A DNA stretch of 64,000 nt from Prevotella sp. HUN102 (GTDB lineage: Bacteria; Bacteroidota; Bacteroidia; Bacteroidales; Bacteroidaceae), in contig NZ_JIAF01000004.1 of assembly GCF_000688375.1 (NCBI RefSeq), positions 2,264,890 to 2,328,889 of the forward strand, written 5' to 3'. Made by a program: the position numbers and the translations under genes. Of the stretch, positions 33,319 through 41,580 are shown piece after piece. The notes under the pieces were generated by a model. That model was not told the origin of the DNA. It ran no database searches and worked only from the letters and a program-made list of their open reading frames with translations. Numbering within the stretch: position 1 is the first letter of the stretch; each line of letters starts with the position of its first letter.

Positions 33319-33551
33319 TTTCTTTTTCCTCTATTTGTTATCGTTCTATGTAATACTAATTTCTGCATCGTGCATTTGGGGTTCTCGTAAACCTCCTCTA
33401 AGTTGTAGCGGTTTTGCAGAGTGGTAAGAGCTATACCAACAACATTGGCTGGCAACGTATCATATATAGCTTTTTTACTGCCAAATAACCACTTTGTTTG
33501 CCCCATATAGGGCGTTTTTAACTCTACCAGTATAAACTTACTTTCCTCCAT
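33315..33551 (-). CDS. Small phage protein
   Basis: 78 residues; KFILVELKTPYMGQTKWLFGSKKAIYDTLP suggests a small beta-rich fold. Basic C-terminus. It overlaps the glycohydrolase start by 4 bp, so the two are translated together. Unknown function. Confidence 0.55.
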   Translation of the reverse strand: MEESKFILVELKTPYMGQTKWLFGSKKAIYDTLPANVVGIALTTLQNRYNLEEVYENPKCTMQKLVLHRTITNRGKRK

Positions 33552-33554
33552 ACC

Positions 33555-33827
33555 TTACTTTTTTAATGGCACATTACACAACACTTTTTTATTACACTCT
33601 CCACGCAAGAAATCAACTGCCAGTACTGCAATAGCTCTGCCTTGTATGGTGTGGCATCTTTCAGCTATACCTTCATAGCCATTTCTTTGCTCTCTCAATA
33701 TAGCCAACGCCTCTGTGTACCCCTCTTTTACGGCTGCATTACAGGCTTTGCTCATTGCTTTATCCTCCAAACGCTTACTAATAGCAGTTATGGCTCTATC
33801 TATCTCTAAATTGGTTCTTATAATCAT
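33555..33827 (-). CDS. Small phage protein
   Basis: 90 residues from ATG at 33827 (MIIRTNLEIDRAI). Helical. Not recognised. Starts at 33878 are possible but less natural. Confidence 0.5.
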   Translation of the reverse strand: MIIRTNLEIDRAITAISKRLEDKAMSKACNAAVKEGYTEALAILREQRNGYEGIAERCHTIQGRAIAVLAVDFLRGECNKKVLCNVPLKK

Positions 33828-33882
33828 AATACCTTTGTTATTGTAGCAAGGCGTACCTTGTTTTGGCACACCTTGCATCTTG

Positions 33883-34782
33883 TTATTTACCTATGTTTAA
33901 TTTCTCTACTCCCAGCACTCTCTCTGCTGCATATATCGCATTGCTTGTAAGCAGCCTTTGCCAAGCTCCATTGTGAGGCGACCACTTAAAAGCTGCTTTC
34001 TTTAGCTTGCTTATGGTTTCTCCATCGGGTTTGCCATCAAAGTACAATCTCAATCTCTCCTCCGAGTAGCAATAAACAACCCTCACACCATTAACCATAC
34101 CCTCTGCATCTTCTCTATCTACCATATTTTGTAGGCGTGCTATGCGCTGCTGGGCATCTTTGATTTTAGCAAGGTTGTTTGTAAGCTGGTACTGCTGAAA
34201 GCCTTTGCGCATAAATGAGTATTGAGGCTCTTCGAGTAGCGTTTTAGCATTTGCCTCTGAAAATCCAAGAGCTACCAACTCATCTAATTTCTCCTCCTCT
34301 GTGAGCTTCTTTTTGCGTATAACGCTATTGGCTGATTTCATAGCCTCCTGCAATGCAGTTAGCTTTTCTACTTTGTCTTGTAGGCGTTCTATTTCAGCCC
34401 AGCCAGTAAGCCTGTGTTGTGTGGGGTTACAAACTCTATCTACAAACCTCTTTGCCCAGTTTTCAAGTTTTTCCCTTGCACCACGCTCCCAATTATTAAG
34501 TTTCTCTGCACGCTTAACAGGGAACTTTGCGGGTCCAGTTATAAAAGAGGAGATACAACGGCTACAAGCACTAAGCCATTTAGCGTACAATTCCAAATAG
34601 CGTTGCTCAAAATGTTCGTGCATTTCTGCTGGCAACTTTGCCAAATACGCCTGCAACTCCATTTCACAATCATTCAATAACATTTCTCCACGCTTTTCGG
34701 GGTGGAAACTCGTCCATTGGTGCGCTCTGTACGCAAGGTCTTTAAGTGCCATTACAGAGGCTCTACGTGTAATCTCTTCCAT
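33883..34782 (-). CDS. Phage/plasmid-type protein with C-terminal KWSP-GAWQR motif
   Basis: 299 residues from ATG at 34782 (MEEITRRASVMA). Residues 1-215 are helical with coiled-coil stretches. The C-terminal segment (about 245-290), with DGKPDGETISKLKKAAFKWS and GAWQRLLT, occurs at the ends of many phage and plasmid proteins of unknown function (including DUF3560-type). No enzymatic motif. Confidence 0.6.
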   Translation of the reverse strand: MEEITRRASVMALKDLAYRAHQWTSFHPEKRGEMLLNDCEMELQAYLAKLPAEMHEHFEQRYLELYAKWLSACSRCISSFITGPAKFPVKRAEKLNNWERGAREKLENWAKRFVDRVCNPTQHRLTGWAEIERLQDKVEKLTALQEAMKSANSVIRKKKLTEEEKLDELVALGFSEANAKTLLEEPQYSFMRKGFQQYQLTNNLAKIKDAQQRIARLQNMVDREDAEGMVNGVRVVYCYSEERLRLYFDGKPDGETISKLKKAAFKWSPHNGAWQRLLTSNAIYAAERVLGVEKLNIGK

Positions 34783-34789
34783 TGCTATA

Positions 34790-35038
34790 TTATTTAATTG
34801 GTTGTACAAATGTGATATTGTTATAGTTGAGAAAGCCACCAGCTTGTACGATGCTTTCTAATGCCTCCTTACCTCCACAAGGTGTATAAGGTATTACATC
34901 GCTATTAAATTGCAAGTAGCCTTTGCCATCAACATAAAAGCCATAGCCATATATTTTAGCTACTCCATTTGGAGTATTAAATTGTACGCCATCTATACGC
35001 ACAATTTCCAATGCCTTGTTTAACTGTTTTGTTGTCAT
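34790..35038 (-). CDS. Small phage protein
   Basis: 82 residues, beta-rich (GVAKIYGYGFYVDGKGYLQF). Not recognised. Spaced 7 bp from the next gene in the leftward operon. Confidence 0.5.
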   Translation of the reverse strand: MTTKQLNKALEIVRIDGVQFNTPNGVAKIYGYGFYVDGKGYLQFNSDVIPYTPCGGKEALESIVQAGGFLNYNNITFVQPIK

Positions 35039-35080
35039 ACTATTTTTGTATTATAGAGCTGGCTTACACCAGCCCTGTAT

Positions 35081-35281
35081 TTAACTTATTAACTCTGCAT
35101 TTTGCCCCACCCACAACATAGCATCTGTACCTTTCCAAGTAAAATCAAATGCTTTGTTCTTTGGGTTATACCTCCCCTCTAATTCTGTACCCTCCTTTAA
35201 GCCGTGTATCTCATCTAAGCAATACCTACCAAATTCAGTAGTAATTTTTACACGTACTTTTGCTTTGATTGTTTTTACCAT
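35081..35281 (-). CDS. Small phage protein
   Basis: 66 residues, basic and beta-rich (KAKVRVKITTEFGRYCLDEI). Not recognised. Confidence 0.5.
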   Translation of the reverse strand: MVKTIKAKVRVKITTEFGRYCLDEIHGLKEGTELEGRYNPKNKAFDFTWKGTDAMLWVGQNAELIS

Positions 35282-35305
35282 ATTCCGTAATTATAAAAGT
35301 ATTAC

Positions 35306-35683
35306 CTAATCTTCCCACTCCCCACTTATATCCTCCCAGTCGTCATCATCAATGTATGCAGGGAAACCTTGTTCGGGGTCTGCTTTGGGTGCTACACCTC
35401 CGTAATACTCCCCACTCTCTGTAATGGAGGGGTGTTTTACATTTGGGTTATCTCCACAAGGCGCACCCTCAAACGCAAGCTCAATACCTTTTTCTCTATC
35501 CGAGCCATAGCCATTCATTTCTGCCAGCAACTCATAATAGTCTTTACCTCCAAACACTCCGTAACCCTCATAACAGGTTTCCTTATAACGCTTGCCTTTA
35601 TCATCTACCATATACACTGTAAAAGGCTCATCGTTTACAATACGATGTTTCGTGTCTTGTGTAATCCAGCTAAATTGTCCCAT
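35306..35683 (-). CDS. Conserved-looking small phage protein
   Basis: 125 residues from ATG at 35683 (MGQFSWITQDT); an ATG at 35701 overlaps the preceding gene. FTVYMVDDKGKRYKE and YEGYGVFGGKDYYELLAEMN recall a protein common on Bacteroidota mobile DNA. The tail is very acidic. Function unknown. Confidence 0.6.
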   Translation of the reverse strand: MGQFSWITQDTKHRIVNDEPFTVYMVDDKGKRYKETCYEGYGVFGGKDYYELLAEMNGYGSDREKGIELAFEGAPCGDNPNVKHPSITESGEYYGGVAPKADPEQGFPAYIDDDDWEDISGEWED

Positions 35684-35687
35684 ACCA

Positions 35688-35897
35688 TTAAAATTTATCA
35701 ACCACCAAACCTTTTGCGCACATACTCAAACTATAACCAGCCTCTATGAGCTTACTAATTATAGTAGCATTACTCTCAAGTATGAGCAATTTATAAACAT
35801 TGCCGTAATGGTCTTTAACAGGCACATTAAAAGCTACCTTTATGTTAGGGCTTTCGCTTACCAGTGCAACAGCGTTGCTAAAATCTTCATTTGTCAT
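35688..35897 (-). CDS. Small phage protein, first of the leftward operon
   Basis: 69 residues (MTNEDFSNAVALVSESPN). Mixed fold. Not recognised. It is the first gene after the promoter at 35966-35997. Confidence 0.5.
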   Translation of the reverse strand: MTNEDFSNAVALVSESPNIKVAFNVPVKDHYGNVYKLLILESNATIISKLIEAGYSLSMCAKGLVVDKF

Positions 35898-35936
35898 TGC
35901 TTTATAATTTATTTATTCAACTTTTGTCCTTAAAAG

Positions 35937-35956
35937 CGTTTTGTATATTCACGCTT
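35937..35956 (-). promoter_or_regulatory. Phage 20-bp motif, copy D
   Basis: Minus strand AAGCGTGAATATACAAAACG. It is immediately downstream of the predicted start of the leftward operon, in the leader of the gene at 35688-35897. Confidence 0.45.
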
Positions 35957-35965
35957 AATTTGATG

Positions 35966-35997
35966 CAAATGTAGGTTGAAGAAGTCAATACGCCAAA
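35966..35997 (-). promoter_or_regulatory. Promoter of the leftward accessory operon
   Basis: Minus strand TTTG (CAAA at 35994-35997) and TACATTTG (CAAATGTA at 35966-35973), 20 bp apart. It drives the eight genes down to the ADP-ribosylglycohydrolase. Confidence 0.7.
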
Positions 35998-36071
35998 CAT
36001 TCAAATGAATAAATCCAATAATTTAACCTTTGGTAACAGTTTTCGTATTTGACTGGCTATAAATCACTTTC

Positions 36072-36091
36072 AAAAGTTGTACGTTTATTAT
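36072..36091 (-). promoter_or_regulatory. Phage 20-bp motif, copy C
   Basis: Minus strand AAGCGTGTATATAATAAACG, one base different from copy A (19151-19170). It sits in the divergent region just upstream of the head-gene promoter. Confidence 0.55.
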
Positions 36092-36115
36092 ATACACGCT
36101 TAAAGCAAATAAGAC

Positions 36116-36123
36116 TATATTTG
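36116..36123 (+). promoter_or_regulatory. -7 box of the second head-gene operon
   Basis: TATATTTG matches TAnnTTTG, 29 bp before the scaffold gene. The -33 position lacks TTTG and overlaps motif copy C, so an activator may be needed. Confidence 0.55.
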
Positions 36124-36151
36124 CCACCGATATAAAGCAAATTAGTATAGT

Positions 36152-36733
36152 ATGAACAAAAAGTTACTGGAAACATTGGTAGCAAAATGCAAGGACATGG
36201 GGCTATCAGAAGAATCTATCCAAAAAATTGCTGGCATTGCAAGCAATGGTTTGGCAGATGATGCAACAGACGAGGCTATTGAAACACGTGCAAATGAGTT
36301 TTTGCCTGTCCTTAAAACAATGCAAGGAGAGGCAACCCGATGGGCGCAAAACAAGAACCCCAAACCACAACAGCAGCAAGAGGAAAAACTGAATGAGGCT
36401 TCCATTGAGGCTATTATCAAAAAAGTAACCGAAAATCTCTCTACAAAGATTGAGGAACAAAACACAGTTATCGGCAATTTGCAAAAGCAGTTGGGCGAAA
36501 GCCAGCGCAATGTTATAATTGCGAGCGAGATGCAAAAACTGGGGCTAACAGAGGCAGATATGGAGTTTGTTACAATTCCAGCAGATGTCAATGTTGGGGA
36601 GTATTTAGGTAAATACAAGCAAAGCCTTGTAGATAGAGGCTTAAAGCCTGTTGATAGCAGTGTTTCCAAAGAAGCAAGAGAAAAAGCAGAGAGTGATTTG
36701 GCAGAAACTATGCTAAATGAATATGCTAAGTAA
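36152..36733 (+). CDS. Phage scaffold-like protein
   Basis: 193 residues, highly helical: N-terminal bundle, a Gln/Glu-rich linker (about 70-85), a central coiled coil (about 95-120) and a helical tail. Size, composition and position two genes before the major capsid protein fit a scaffolding protein. No protease motif seen. Confidence 0.6.
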   Translation: MNKKLLETLVAKCKDMGLSEESIQKIAGIASNGLADDATDEAIETRANEFLPVLKTMQGEATRWAQNKNPKPQQQQEEKLNEASIEAIIKKVTENLSTKIEEQNTVIGNLQKQLGESQRNVIIASEMQKLGLTEADMEFVTIPADVNVGEYLGKYKQSLVDRGLKPVDSSVSKEAREKAESDLAETMLNEYAK

Positions 36734-36750
36734 TTATTAAAACAAGTGGT

Positions 36751-37386
36751 ATGAAACGTAAATTCCAAAACTATGGTGGTGATAGACATTGCGCCACTAT
36801 GCCACCTGTAAAGGTTACAGGAGGTTTTACGCTCAATCCAGCCCAAACAAACCTTACTGCTGGTGCAGTTGTGCCTTTTGGCACATTGGCGTATGTTGAT
36901 GAGGCAACACGTTTGGTAACGCTCATTAAGAGCGCAAGAGTTGTGGCTATCGCAAGCGATACTAAAAAGGTTACGCTTGAGGCTGATGAGTTTAGCAAAC
37001 CTCTGTTTGTTGTTGGCGACATTGTAGCAAAGGATTTGGCTGCAACACTTGCAGTTTGTCCTAAGATTACAGCCGTTGCTAATACAGAAGCAGGGGTACA
37101 AATCACATTGAACAAAGCTATTGAGGGGCTTACTGTTGGTGATGCTCTGTTTGAGGTTGTAGCCAACGAAGCTAATGTGAAACTGGTTGCAGAGCCTAAC
37201 TCTATTACCATTGGAGAGGGTTCTGATGCAGAGATTAAGGAGGAGTTGGCAGACACAGGCATTGATGTTACTCGTGATAGTGGCAATGGAGAGGTGTATG
37301 CTCGTAGAGTTCCCCCTGTTCCTGCAACTCTTATGGAGGGTTCATTGCTCAAAGGCACAAAGGTAAGCTATACCAATAGCCGTTAA
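36751..37386 (+). CDS. Head decoration-like protein
   Basis: 211 residues. Beta-rich with repeated short strands (FTLNPAQTNLTAGAVVPFGTL, VTLEADEFSKPLFVVGDIVA). Position just before the major capsid gene suggests a decoration or capsid-stabilising protein; a DUF2190-type fold is possible. Identification rests mainly on position. Confidence 0.55.
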   Translation: MKRKFQNYGGDRHCATMPPVKVTGGFTLNPAQTNLTAGAVVPFGTLAYVDEATRLVTLIKSARVVAIASDTKKVTLEADEFSKPLFVVGDIVAKDLAATLAVCPKITAVANTEAGVQITLNKAIEGLTVGDALFEVVANEANVKLVAEPNSITIGEGSDAEIKEELADTGIDVTRDSGNGEVYARRVPPVPATLMEGSLLKGTKVSYTNSR

Positions 37387-37407
37387 ACTATGGAGGAGTA
37401 AATAACT

Positions 37408-38547
37408 ATGGATTCTATTTTTAGTAAAGTAAGTTTGCCCAGCGTTCCAGTGGATTTGCTGGCAACATTGAGAATTTTCTTTGATAAAGCCTCTCTGCAA
37501 AACAAAACTATTTTTGAGCAGCTGTATGTTGATAAGTGGTTCGACTACAATTTGCCACAAATGGATTTGACCGCAGATGCAATTCAAGCAACCTACAACG
37601 TGCGCTTTATGGCAAGCGTAATTGGTAATGATGCAGCAACTCCGTTGCGCCCTACTGATGGCTTTAAGACCTTTAGCGAAGAAATCCCCCGTATGGGACA
37701 CCGCTTCGGTATGTCTGCTAAGAAAATGCGCAAAATGCTCTCTATCTTAGAGGCAAGCAGCAAGCGTTATACCGACCAGCAGAAATTCCAAGAGGTGTAC
37801 AAAATCCTTATGGGAGAGGTTAAGGAGGCTTATTTGGGTTGCAAGGATACAGCTGACCATATCATCTTGCAGGCAATGTCAAATAAGGGTGTAGCACAAT
37901 TTACCCCTACTCTCAATAATCCCGATGGTCGTACCTACAAGGTGGACTACAATATGCCAAAGGGCAATAGCCTGCAAGCAGCTTTTAACTGGGAAAAGGA
38001 TAATGAGAGCAAGGTAAATCCTTTTGAGGAGTTGGCAGATATTCGCTACACATTCCAAAACAAGGGCATTGTGTTTGGAGAAACCTGTATGTCGCCATCT
38101 GTATATGCGTGGCTTATTAACTGTCCAGCTGTACGCAGAGCAATTAAGGGTACAGATAAGAGCGGACAGGCTGTAACACCTGCTGAACTCAATGCTATGC
38201 TGCAACAGTTTGAATTGCCAGCAATCACTCTCATTAACAAGCGTAATGCTGTTGCAGAGGACGGCAAGCGTAAAACAGAGCTTATCAATCCGTGGAATGA
38301 TAATGTTATTACGCTTAAGCCTGCTGGCAAGATTGGAGAGGTACAACCTGCATTTGAGGACAATGCTATCATTGAAGAGCCAAACGTGCAGTACACAGAT
38401 GCTGGTAACGGTATGCGTATTGCCAAGTGGCAAACTGGCGAAAGCACAGGGCAAAAGGCAGGAGAGTACACGCAAGCAAGCTGGAGAGCGTTGCCTATTA
38501 TTACGGAAATTGACAGCATTGTCAACTACCAAGTAAGAGGACTTTAA
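37408..38547 (+). CDS. Major capsid protein
   Basis: 379 residues, the size of a capsid protein E-like or HK97-like shell protein. ADIRYTFQNKGIVFGETCMS and AVTPAELNAMLQQFELP fit the pattern of major capsid proteins with a long N-terminal arm. It is preceded by scaffold- and decoration-like genes and followed by connector genes. I cannot assign the exact family. Confidence 0.75.
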   Translation: MDSIFSKVSLPSVPVDLLATLRIFFDKASLQNKTIFEQLYVDKWFDYNLPQMDLTADAIQATYNVRFMASVIGNDAATPLRPTDGFKTFSEEIPRMGHRFGMSAKKMRKMLSILEASSKRYTDQQKFQEVYKILMGEVKEAYLGCKDTADHIILQAMSNKGVAQFTPTLNNPDGRTYKVDYNMPKGNSLQAAFNWEKDNESKVNPFEELADIRYTFQNKGIVFGETCMSPSVYAWLINCPAVRRAIKGTDKSGQAVTPAELNAMLQQFELPAITLINKRNAVAEDGKRKTELINPWNDNVITLKPAGKIGEVQPAFEDNAIIEEPNVQYTDAGNGMRIAKWQTGESTGQKAGEYTQASWRALPIITEIDSIVNYQVRGL

Positions 38548-38562
38548 TAACAAGCATTCGGT

Positions 38563-38910
38563 ATGACAAATTTAGAGGCTATATATTGCGAGGTTAAACC
38601 ATATTGTACAGATGAGTATGAGCTTGAGTTTGAAAAAGCATTGTTATCTGCTTGCAAAAGAGCAGGGGTAACAGCTGGCATAAAGGACGAATATACGCCC
38701 GATAATGAGCGTTTAATTGCACTGGCTGCCATATTCACACTCCAAAAGTATATTACTCTAACCTCCGAGAAAGAGGGCGAATACTCGCAAAGCTATAACG
38801 AAAAGCTCAAAGATAGGATTTTATTCCTCTGCAACAGCAACGGTATAGATGCCTCCGAGTTTGTCCCCGATGCAGTTATTACGCTCTCACACGCTTCTAA
38901 TATGTTTTAA
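38563..38910 (+). CDS. Head-tail connector protein
   Basis: 115 residues, helical, with YCEVKPYCTDEYELEFEKALL and a conserved-looking C-terminal helix. Position between capsid and head-closure genes and its all-helical nature suggest a gp6/gp15-type adaptor. Confidence 0.55.
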   Translation: MTNLEAIYCEVKPYCTDEYELEFEKALLSACKRAGVTAGIKDEYTPDNERLIALAAIFTLQKYITLTSEKEGEYSQSYNEKLKDRILFLCNSNGIDASEFVPDAVITLSHASNMF

Positions 38911-38912
38911 TT

Positions 38913-39236
38913 ATGGGAGGTAGATACAGAGATTTACTGGAAATAGAGCAAGTAGAGGCTCAAACTCGTAATGAGGTTGGCGATTTGGTAGGCGGTAATC
39001 CTATTTGGGTAACTCTCTCTAAGTGCAGAGAAGAACCTGCTAAGGCTGGTGCAGTACTTTCAACAGTAAACGCAAAAGCCATTGAATACAGCTCTAATAT
39101 ATTTCTCCCCAAACACTCCCCAAACGTGCCTCTCAATGCACGTGTAAGAGTATTAAGTGAGGCAGGAGAGGTTCAAGTCGTAGGCTCTGTATTACGCTAC
39201 AAAAAATACCAACACTATGCCAAAATATGGGTTTAA
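38913..39236 (+). CDS. Head closure protein
   Basis: 107 residues, beta-rich (ITLSKCREEPAKAG, LPKHSPNVPLNARVRVL). Fits a gp16-like stopper by size and order. It overlaps the next gene by 20 bp. Confidence 0.5.
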   Translation: MGGRYRDLLEIEQVEAQTRNEVGDLVGGNPIWVTLSKCREEPAKAGAVLSTVNAKAIEYSSNIFLPKHSPNVPLNARVRVLSEAGEVQVVGSVLRYKKYQHYAKIWV

Positions 39237-39702
39237 GGCTAATTTCGGTAAGGACGATGTACACAGCTCTATCAGCCAGTATGCTTTACGCATACACCGT
39301 GCATTGGAGGTTACAATGCAGTATATTGGCGAACAATGTGTAAGCATTGCAAGAGAGAAAGGAACGTACAACGACATTACAGGTAATTTGCGCAACTCAA
39401 TAGGCTATGTACTGGTACGTAATGGAGATATTATTTGCAAAAATTTTGAGGAGCGTGTACAAAGCAAGATTGTTTCTGCTGTTAATAACAGTGGCATTTT
39501 AGAGGGGCAAGCATTAGCAGAGGAGCTGGCAACCAAATATACAAAGGGCTATGTGCTGATTGTGGTAGCTGGTATGCACTATGCTCATTATGTTGAGAGC
39601 CTTAACAAAGATGTGCTGGATAGCGCAGAGAGATACGCCTTGCAAAAAATACCAACCATATTGAAAGATTTGAAGAAGCAGATTTACAAGGTAGCTTTAT
39701 AA
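39217..39702 (+). CDS. Neck protein (HK97 gp10-like)
   Basis: 161 residues. The pattern (short helical N-terminus, REKGTYNDITGNLRNSIGYV, then GMHYAHYVESLNKDVLD near the C-terminus) matches HK97 gp10-like neck proteins. It overlaps the previous gene by 20 bp. Confidence 0.65.
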   Translation: MPKYGFKANFGKDDVHSSISQYALRIHRALEVTMQYIGEQCVSIAREKGTYNDITGNLRNSIGYVLVRNGDIICKNFEERVQSKIVSAVNNSGILEGQALAEELATKYTKGYVLIVVAGMHYAHYVESLNKDVLDSAERYALQKIPTILKDLKKQIYKVAL

Positions 39703-39703
39703 G

Positions 39704-40171
39704 ATGGCAAATAAAAATGTAGATAAAATAGTGTTGCGGAAAGGGATGCAGTTTAACACCGTACAGAACGATATTCTGTATGTGGTATTAAACAACTCTA
39801 AGCTGGCAAAGGAGCTTACAGGCGTAATAAAGAAAAGCCAAAAACCTGTACGCACACAGCCACCAAAGGTTGAAGACTGCACCATTAGCAGCCTCTCTAT
39901 TGAGAGTGGCACAGTGCAATTAGGCACAAGCAACGTAAACATCTATGTTCCCGATAAGATAGACTGTGTAACGCAAAGCGATGCCTCCAATACCGATGCT
40001 GACACGCAGCGTATCAAGCAGCTTGCAGGGCTTGCATACGAGGTGTTGGGAAAGTATTACAGCGAAAGCTGGGGGAGTTTCGAATGCGTTGCACAAGATG
40101 TCATTGAGGAGGCTGCACTACATTGCCACCGTATATGGCTCAAAATAAGATTTAATTTTCACAACTTATAA
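39704..40171 (+). CDS. Tail completion-like protein
   Basis: 155 residues. Located between the neck and tail tube genes, the place of the tail terminator. A short unstructured region around residue 45 links two beta/alpha parts. Assignment is by position. Confidence 0.5.
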   Translation: MANKNVDKIVLRKGMQFNTVQNDILYVVLNNSKLAKELTGVIKKSQKPVRTQPPKVEDCTISSLSIESGTVQLGTSNVNIYVPDKIDCVTQSDASNTDADTQRIKQLAGLAYEVLGKYYSESWGSFECVAQDVIEEAALHCHRIWLKIRFNFHNL

Positions 40172-40181
40172 AAGTAAAAGT

Positions 40182-40700
40182 ATGGGATTAATTTCATTAG
40201 GATTGACCGAAATACAAGTAGGTGCAATAGAACAAGATGGAGGCGAGGCTAAAACTTACAAAAAGATTGGCAAGACCTACCAAAACACCTGCAAGTTGGT
40301 GCAGGAATCAGCAGATGTAACAGAACATTACGAGGAAGGACAAAGCGCACCCGAAGTGCGTAAGAGGAAAAAGAAAGTACCTATCCTTACCTTTTCCATA
40401 ATGGACCCCGATGTGGATTTTCTCAAAGCCTATTTGGGAGGTACTGTTACAGGTTCAGCAGACGAAGCCGAATGGAGCTGGAGTGATGTTGATGAGAATA
40501 TCGAAGCCAGCATTAGAGCTGTCCCCGAAGTAGGTTTGGTTTACACCATTCCACGTGCGGATATTGAAGCGGTGCTTAACGCAGAAATGTCCTCACAGGG
40601 CATTAACCTTGTGGACTTCACGGTTACACCTCTCAAACCAAAGAAAGCAGGGGTTGCCACCATTAAGGCTAAGAAGAAAACAAAAACATTCCCAGGATAA
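40182..40700 (+). CDS. Major tail tube protein
   Basis: 172 residues. Beta-rich with VPILTFSIMDPDVDFLKAYL and a basic C-terminal tail (KPKKAGVATIKAKKK). A strong terminator follows, which is common after highly expressed tube genes. Confidence 0.65.
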   Translation: MGLISLGLTEIQVGAIEQDGGEAKTYKKIGKTYQNTCKLVQESADVTEHYEEGQSAPEVRKRKKKVPILTFSIMDPDVDFLKAYLGGTVTGSADEAEWSWSDVDENIEASIRAVPEVGLVYTIPRADIEAVLNAEMSSQGINLVDFTVTPLKPKKAGVATIKAKKKTKTFPG

Positions 40701-40723
40701 CGTGGGATTGGGTAACACCGAGT

Positions 40724-40759
40724 AAAGCCCACCGTGCTTATTGCATAGTGGGCTTTTTT
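40724..40759 (+). terminator. Terminator after the tail tube gene
   Basis: AAAGCCCAC (40724-40732) pairs with GTGGGCTTT (40748-40756), with a following T run. It would lower expression of the chaperone and tape measure genes relative to the tube. Confidence 0.82.
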
Positions 40760-40777
40760 ACTATAAGTAGTACAAGT

Positions 40778-41332
40778 ATGGAAGATAATACAAAGGCATT
40801 AGAGGCTTTGGAGGCAGAAAGAAAAGAATTACGTCTGCTCATAAATAAAGGGATTAGCTTTGTTGTGGACTATACAGAAAAGCGGAAAGTAAAAATACCA
40901 CGATCTCAATGGTGTAAGTGGCTCAAAAAGACACAAACCATTGTTGAGGAGAAACAGCGTGAGTTCATCGTCAAAGAGCCAACCGCCTTTACACTGGATA
41001 GGCTCTCTATGGAGTATATAGAGCTTATTATTGATGAAAACAAGCTAAAAGAAGCACCAAGACAGGAGGCACGCAGGCTATTTTCAGCACATAACAAGCG
41101 CATGGCAAAGATTGTAGCAATAGCCGTGCTGGGTAATGACTGGGAAAACGAAAGGTTATTAAATGAGCATACAGAGTTTTTCGTACGCTGGCTCAAAAAT
41201 AGCACTCTTATTGATTTAGTGCAGGCAATAGACCTAACAAACAATTTAGCGGATTTTATAAACTCTATGCGATTGTTATCGAGCGCAAGAACGACAATAC
41301 CGACACGCATAGAGGAGAACCAAGAGGCTTAA
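40778..41332 (+). CDS. Tail assembly chaperone (gpG-like)
   Basis: 184 residues from ATG at 40778 (MEDNTKALEAL). Helical, ends IPTRIEENQEA. It lies between tube and tape measure genes, where siphophages encode the chaperone pair made by -1 frameshift. The -1 frame is open beyond its stop up to 41580. Confidence 0.65.
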   Translation: MEDNTKALEALEAERKELRLLINKGISFVVDYTEKRKVKIPRSQWCKWLKKTQTIVEEKQREFIVKEPTAFTLDRLSMEYIELIIDENKLKEAPRQEARRLFSAHNKRMAKIVAIAVLGNDWENERLLNEHTEFFVRWLKNSTLIDLVQAIDLTNNLADFINSMRLLSSARTTIPTRIEENQEA

Positions 41333-41580
41333 ATAGTCTGTATGGGCAACGTGGGGCTATATGCGCATACTTTCATTGGACATGGGAGTATCTCACAAAA
41401 GGTATTGCGTGGGCTGTTGTGCAGCGTATGCTGGCTGACCAAGCACGCTATGATATAGACGATGAGCCGACAAATAACAGTGCAGGAGGTAGCCAGTTTG
41501 ATAATGGTAGCATAGAGCTTACAGAGGAGAATGCAGATGATTTCATTAACTATATAAATAGCATTAGTAGTGGAAAGTAA
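41215..41580 (+). CDS. Frameshift extension of the tail chaperone (gpT-like)
   Basis: The -1 frame is open from 41215 to a TAA at 41578 and has no ATG, GTG or TTG in its first 150 bases. It encodes LNSLYGQRGAICAYFHWTWE and AWAVVQRMLADQARYD. It is most simply read as the gpT part fused by ribosomal frameshifting between 41215 and 41332. No canonical X-XXY-YYZ slippery heptamer is present in that stretch. Confidence 0.55.
   Translation, partial: FSAGNRPNKQFSGFYKLYAIVIERKNDNTDTHRGEPRGLNSLYGQRGAICAYFHWTWEYLTKGIAWAVVQRMLADQARYDIDDEPTNNSAGGSQFDNGSIELTEENADDFINYINSISSGK

Noticed and set aside
36142..37101. 319-codon minus-strand frame opposite the scaffold and decoration genes
   Set aside because: Antisense to two genes in a well-ordered head operon; cysteine- and serine-rich, non-protein-like composition.
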